Of a DNA stretch of 64,000 nt, positions 60,582-64,000 are shown in pieces. Numbering within the stretch: position 1 is the first letter of the stretch; each line of letters starts with the position of its first letter. Source of the DNA: Actinoplanes flavus (lineage in GTDB: Bacteria > Actinomycetota > Actinomycetes > Mycobacteriales > Micromonosporaceae); contig NZ_JAGFNS010000016.1 of assembly GCF_017592555.1 (NCBI RefSeq), positions 125,724-189,723 on the forward strand, read 5' to 3'. The notes below the pieces were generated by a model, which was given only the letters and a program-made list of their open reading frames with translations, made no database searches and had not been told where the DNA came from. The position numbers and the translations under genes are program-made.

Positions 60582-62427
60582 TCTTGACCACGTCCTCGAG
60601 CATGCTCTCCAGCGTCGCGGCGGTGAACGGCAGGCCGCTGATCTGGTTGAACGGAACCGCGTCGACCAAATACCTCGCCCGGATCACCGCGGCCAGCTGA
60701 CCCAGGTTCATCTCCGGGACGACCACCTTCTCGTACCCGGCGAGCACCTCGCCCAGGTTGGCCGGCAGCGGCGACAGGTGCCGCAGGTGCGCCTGGGCGA
60801 TGGTCAGGCCGCGCTGGCGCAGGGCCCGGCAGGCGGCGCCGATCGGCCCGTACGTGGAGCCCCAGCCGAGCACCAGCACCTGCGCGTTCTCGTCCGGGTC
60901 CTCGACATCCACATCGGGCACCGGAATGGCCTCGATCCGGGCCTGCCGGGTGCGGACCATGAACTCGTGGTTCGCCGGGTCGTAGGAGATGTCACCGGTC
61001 TTGTCGGCCTTCTCCAGGCCGCCGATGCGGTGCTCCAGGCCCGGCGTGCCGGGTACGGCCCACGGCCGTGCCATCGTCTCCGGATCACGGAGGTACGGCA
61101 GGAAGCGCCCGTCCTCGGTGTTCGGCGCCGTGGCGAACTCGACCCGCAGGTCGGGCAGCTCGTCGACGGACGGCAGCAGCCACGGCTCGGAGCCGTTGGC
61201 CACGTAGTTGTCGGACAGCAGGATGACCGGGGTGCGGTAGGTCAGCGCGATCCGGGCCGCCTCCAGCGCCGCGTGGAAGCAGTCCGACGGCGACTTCGGC
61301 GCGATCACCGCGAGCGGCGCCTCGCCGTGCCGGCCGAACAGGGCCATGTTCAGGTCGGCCTGCTCGGTCTTGGTGGGCATGCCGGTGGACGGGCCGGCCC
61401 GTTGCACGTCCACGATCACCAGCGGCAGCTCCAGGGCGATCGCGAGGGAGATGGTCTCGCCCTTGAGCGCCACGCCCGGCCCGGAGGTGGTGGTGACGCC
61501 GAGCGCCCCGCCGTAGGCCGCGCCGAGCGCCGCCCCGATCGCGGCGATCTCGTCCTCGGCCTGCATCGTGGTCACACCGAACCGCTTGTGCTTGGACAGC
61601 TCGTGCAGGATGTCCGAGGCCGGGGTGATCGGGTAGGCGCCGAGGAACAGCGGCAGCCTCGACCGCACGGCGGCGGCCACCAGCCCGAGCGCGAGCGCCT
61701 GGTTGCCGGTGATGTTGCGGTAGGTGCCGGGCTGCATCTTGGCCGGCTTGATCTCGTAGCGCACCGAGAACGCCTCGGTGGTCTCGCCGTAGTTCCAGCC
61801 GGCCTGGAAGGCGGTCTTGTTCGCGGCGACCAGGTCCGGCCGCTTGGCGAACTTGCGCTCCAGGAACCGCAGGGTGGACTCGAACGGTCGCGAGTACATC
61901 CAGCTGAGCAGGCCCAGCGCGAACATGTTCTTGGCGCGCTCGCCGTCCTTCTTCGAGACGCCGCTCTCGGCCAGGGCGCCTAGGGTCAGGGACGTGAGCG
62001 CGACCGGATGTACGGCGTACTCGGCGAGCGAGCCGTCCTCCAGCGGACTCTCGGCGTAGCCCACCTTGGCCAGGTTGCGCCGGGTGAACTCGTCGGTGTT
62101 GACGATGATGTCGGCGCCGGCCGGCAGGTCGGCCAGGTTCGCCTTGAGTGCGGCCGGGTTCATCGCGACGAGGACGTTCGGCGCGTCACCCGGGGTGAGA
62201 ATGTCGTAGTCGGCGAAGTGCACCTGGAAACTGGAGACCCCGGGAAGGGTGCCCGCTGGTGCACGGATCTCTGCGGGGAAGTTCGGAAGGGTCGAGATGT
62301 CGTTGCCCAACTGGGCGGTTTCCGACGTGAACCGGTCTCCGGTGAGCTGCATTCCGTCACCGGAGTCGCCGGCGAATCGGATCACCACCCGGTCCAGCTG
62401 CTCGACTCGCTTCGCGGGAGCGGCCAC
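60574..62427 (-). CDS. korA: 2-oxoacid:ferredoxin oxidoreductase alpha subunit (gamma-alpha fusion)
   Basis: 617 aa. The N-terminal ~190 residues are the gamma domain (VIRFAGDSGDGMQLTGDRF; VLVAMNPAALKANL). Then come the alpha domain from ~210 (GNQALALGLVAAAVRSRLPLFLGAYPITPASDILHEL) and the C-terminal TPP/CoA part (LVLGWGSTYGPIGAACRAL). GTG 62427 follows GGAGG. No ferredoxin gene is next to it in this window. Confidence 0.95.
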   Translation of the reverse strand: MAAPAKRVEQLDRVVIRFAGDSGDGMQLTGDRFTSETAQLGNDISTLPNFPAEIRAPAGTLPGVSSFQVHFADYDILTPGDAPNVLVAMNPAALKANLADLPAGADIIVNTDEFTRRNLAKVGYAESPLEDGSLAEYAVHPVALTSLTLGALAESGVSKKDGERAKNMFALGLLSWMYSRPFESTLRFLERKFAKRPDLVAANKTAFQAGWNYGETTEAFSVRYEIKPAKMQPGTYRNITGNQALALGLVAAAVRSRLPLFLGAYPITPASDILHELSKHKRFGVTTMQAEDEIAAIGAALGAAYGGALGVTTTSGPGVALKGETISLAIALELPLVIVDVQRAGPSTGMPTKTEQADLNMALFGRHGEAPLAVIAPKSPSDCFHAALEAARIALTYRTPVILLSDNYVANGSEPWLLPSVDELPDLRVEFATAPNTEDGRFLPYLRDPETMARPWAVPGTPGLEHRIGGLEKADKTGDISYDPANHEFMVRTRQARIEAIPVPDVDVEDPDENAQVLVLGWGSTYGPIGAACRALRQRGLTIAQAHLRHLSPLPANLGEVLAGYEKVVVPEMNLGQLAAVIRARYLVDAVPFNQISGLPFTAATLESMLEDVVKNG

Positions 62428-62612
62428 GATTCAACCTCCATAGGCGCGGTCCGGCGGCTTCAAGACTGTCGATGAGCCGGCCCGCAAATCGTCAGTTCCA
62501 CACTACGTCGCCGCTCCTTACGAAGCGGCCGTGGACCGTTGCCCACGGTAGCCGCGAGGGTGAACAACCAGCTAGCAGATCTCACTGGTTGCGTCAGATA
62601 GGCTCCCCGATC

Positions 62613-62990
62613 GTGGAGGGATACCTCGGTTCGTACGCCACCATGGGGCTGCTGCTGCTCGCCGGAGTCCTGCTGTTCGTGGCCGCGTTCGGCGCGAACC
62701 GGCTGCTGCGCCCGGCCCGTCCGGCCGAGCCGCCGGGCAAGCGGATCGCCTACGAGAGCGGCATCGACCCGGTCGGCGGTGACTGGGCGCAGGCGCAGAT
62801 CCGGTATTACGTCTATGCGTACCTCTATGTGCTTTTCGCCGTGGAAGCCGTATTTCTCTTCCCGTGGGCGGTGATCTTCGACCGGCCGGGTTTCGGCGGC
62901 CTGGCCATCGCCGAGATGGGCATCTTCGTGGCCGTGCTGGCCCTGGGCATCCTGTACGCCTGGCGCAAGCGGATCCTCACCTGGACCTGA
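62613..62990 (+). CDS. nuoA: NuoA-like NADH-quinone oxidoreductase subunit, isolated from the rest of complex I
   Basis: 125 aa with three membrane helices (around MGLLLLAGVLLFVAAFGA, YAYLYVLFAVEAVFLFPWAV and MGIFVAVLALGILYAW) and the family motif YESGIDPVGGDWAQAQIRYYVYA. GTG 62613 follows TAGGCT by 8 bases. The next genes are not nuoB or any other complex I gene, but a DivIVA-like and an SRPBCC gene. In Streptomyces a second nuo cluster lies near korAB, so this may be a remnant, or the only subunit kept for another use. Confidence 0.88.
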   Translation: MEGYLGSYATMGLLLLAGVLLFVAAFGANRLLRPARPAEPPGKRIAYESGIDPVGGDWAQAQIRYYVYAYLYVLFAVEAVFLFPWAVIFDRPGFGGLAIAEMGIFVAVLALGILYAWRKRILTWT

Positions 62991-63047
62991 CCGTCCAGAC
63001 GGGTGGTGGGCTCGCCTACGGAATGCGGACATGTCAACATCGTGCGC

Positions 63048-63488
63048 ATGGGTCAGCTTCTGCTCTTCGTTGTCGTGGCACTGGTCGTCGCGACGATCGT
63101 CTTCGGCGTGACCGTTCTGCTGAGCGGGAGCGACCCCGGCCTGACCCCGGTCGAGCCCGACGGTCGCGCGGTTCCGCTGCCCAGCGACCGTCCCCTCGGT
63201 GAGGACGACATCTCCCGGACCAGGTTCGACTCCGTCTGGCGCGGTTACCGGATGGAGCAGGTGGACCAGGCGTTGCAGCGGGCGGCGTACGACATCGGCT
63301 ACAAGGGTGAGCTGATCGGCGTGCTGGAGGCCGAGGTGGTCGCGCTACGCGAGGGCCGCACCGAGGACGCCGACGCGCTCCGCAAGGCCCGGGAGGCCGC
63401 GATGGCCCCGGTCGCCGGCCTGCCGCCGGTCCCGGAGCCGCCGGTCATCCCGATGGAGACGGGTCAGCAGGAGCCGGTGGAGAAGTGA
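63048..63488 (+). CDS. membrane DivIVA-domain-like protein
   Basis: 146 aa. One N-terminal helix (LLLFVVVALVVATIVFGVTVLL) is followed by a linker and a DivIVA-type segment: DISRTRFDSVWRGYRMEQVDQAL, then a short coiled coil (IGVLEAEVVALREGR) and a Pro-rich tail. DivIVA-related proteins bind curved or polar membrane in actinomycetes. ATG 63048 is chosen (GTG 63042 possible). Confidence 0.8.
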   Translation: MGQLLLFVVVALVVATIVFGVTVLLSGSDPGLTPVEPDGRAVPLPSDRPLGEDDISRTRFDSVWRGYRMEQVDQALQRAAYDIGYKGELIGVLEAEVVALREGRTEDADALRKAREAAMAPVAGLPPVPEPPVIPMETGQQEPVEK

Positions 63489-63991
63489 TGAGCGATGCGG
63501 AGGGCGGCCCAGGTAACGGGCTGGGTGACGCCGCCCGGGCGGGTTCCGGTGAGTTCACCGCCAAGGTGATCGTCAACGCGCCCGCGTCCCGGGTCTTCGC
63601 CGCGTTCATGAACTGGGAGAAGCAGTCCGAGTGGATCCCGTTCACCCGGGTGCGGGTGGTCGAGGGCGACGGCGGCGAGGGCAGCCTGGTCGAGGCGGTC
63701 ACCGCGCTCGGCCCGGCGGTCCTGCGTGACGAGCTGCGGGTGGTCAAGGTCAACGCGCCGTACGAGGTCCGCGTCGTGCACTGCGGCAAGGTGCTGCGCG
63801 GCCCCGGTTCGATGCGGTGCACCGCGATGTCCGGCGACCGGACCCAGATCGTGCTGCACGAGTGGTTCCACCTGCCGCCCGGCGCGGTCGGCAAGATCGC
63901 CTGGCCGGTCCTCTGGCCGGGCTCCAAGATCGGCTTCACCGGGACGCTCAAGCGCTTCGCGCGGCTGGTCGAGCAGGGGCGGCTGCCGTGA
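63488..63991 (+). CDS. SRPBCC-family protein
   Basis: 167 aa. After an N-terminal ~22 residue variable part, the START-like domain reads TAKVIVNAPASRVFAAFMNWEKQSEWIPF and ends with a C-terminal amphipathic helix (LKRFARLVEQG). ATG 63488 has GGAG and overlaps the stop of the DivIVA-like gene (TGATG region). Ligand unknown. The following gene starts inside its stop codon. Confidence 0.8.
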   Translation: MSDAEGGPGNGLGDAARAGSGEFTAKVIVNAPASRVFAAFMNWEKQSEWIPFTRVRVVEGDGGEGSLVEAVTALGPAVLRDELRVVKVNAPYEVRVVHCGKVLRGPGSMRCTAMSGDRTQIVLHEWFHLPPGAVGKIAWPVLWPGSKIGFTGTLKRFARLVEQGRLP

Positions 63992-64000
63992 GCGACATCG
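63988..64000 (+). CDS. start of a further gene, cut by the window end
   Basis: GTG AGC GAC ATC overlaps the stop TGA of the SRPBCC gene (GTGA), the usual coupled start here. Only four codons are seen, so no function can be given. Confidence 0.45.

Overview
The window reads as a high-GC actinomycete chromosome of the motile, sporulating Micromonosporaceae type (Actinoplanes or a close relative). The grounds are a complete-looking flagellar export, rod, ring, hook-junction and filament locus, a mycothiol glycosyltransferase (MshA), a BldN-type developmental sigma factor with its membrane anti-sigma, SenX3-RegX3, and a Rex-heme operon. Start codons are often GTG or TTG. No tRNA, rRNA, CRISPR array, transposase or prophage was recognised.

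Region 1 (1-18.3 kb), flagellum. The 3' end of flhA and an FlhF-like gene that has lost its P-loop run rightward. They meet a long leftward operon, flgB-flgC-fliE-fliF-fliG-fliH-fliI-fliJ-(NlpC/P60 + lytic transglycosylase)-fliK. Then come leftward fliC, fliD, fliS and a FliT-like gene, and rightward flgN-flgK-flgL-fliW-csrA. Three CTCA-N16-GCCGA(A/T) promoters, before flgB, fliC and flgN, look like FliA-family sigma sites. The fliC leader carries a small hairpin presenting AUGGAC in a hexaloop plus a second GGA at the ribosome-binding site. Together with fliW and csrA this predicts a complete FliW-CsrA-flagellin switch.

Region 2 (18.3-26.8 kb), mixed genes. It has a PHP-like protein with eroded metal ligands, an SRPBCC protein, and a 1.5-kb gene-free stretch filled by two tandem-repeat arrays (5 x 72-73 bp, and 7 hairpin units of 103 or 124 bp). 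After these lie a PAS histidine kinase, a secreted subtilase, a stand-alone receiver, a methyltransferase and an SDR.

Region 3 (26.9-45.5 kb), core actinobacterial genes: mshA, a YbjN-like gene, MFS, gpmA, phoU/senX3/regX3, a cysteine-rich unknown, a TIM-barrel isomerase, a CGNR regulator, proline dehydrogenase, a small HTH regulator, a 33-aa ribosome-associated protein, an epimerase and an acyltransferase. The anti-sigma/bldN pair, an acyl-CoA synthetase, a glutaredoxin-like protein and an HAD hydrolase follow.

Region 4 (45.5-52.7 kb), redox-controlled heme synthesis: a Rex operator, rex-hemA-hemC-hemD with overlapping start/stop codons, a terminator, hemB, then a gene-free stretch with a 102-nt hairpin and a copy of a short element also found at 20.2 kb.

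Region 5 (52.7-64 kb): a membrane-anchored transglycosylase, an FmdB-like zinc ribbon, a cyclase-like/STAND regulator, a secreted phospholipase A2, a TrkA-type potassium channel, korAB, a solitary nuoA, a membrane DivIVA-like protein and an SRPBCC protein. The window ends at the first codons of another gene.
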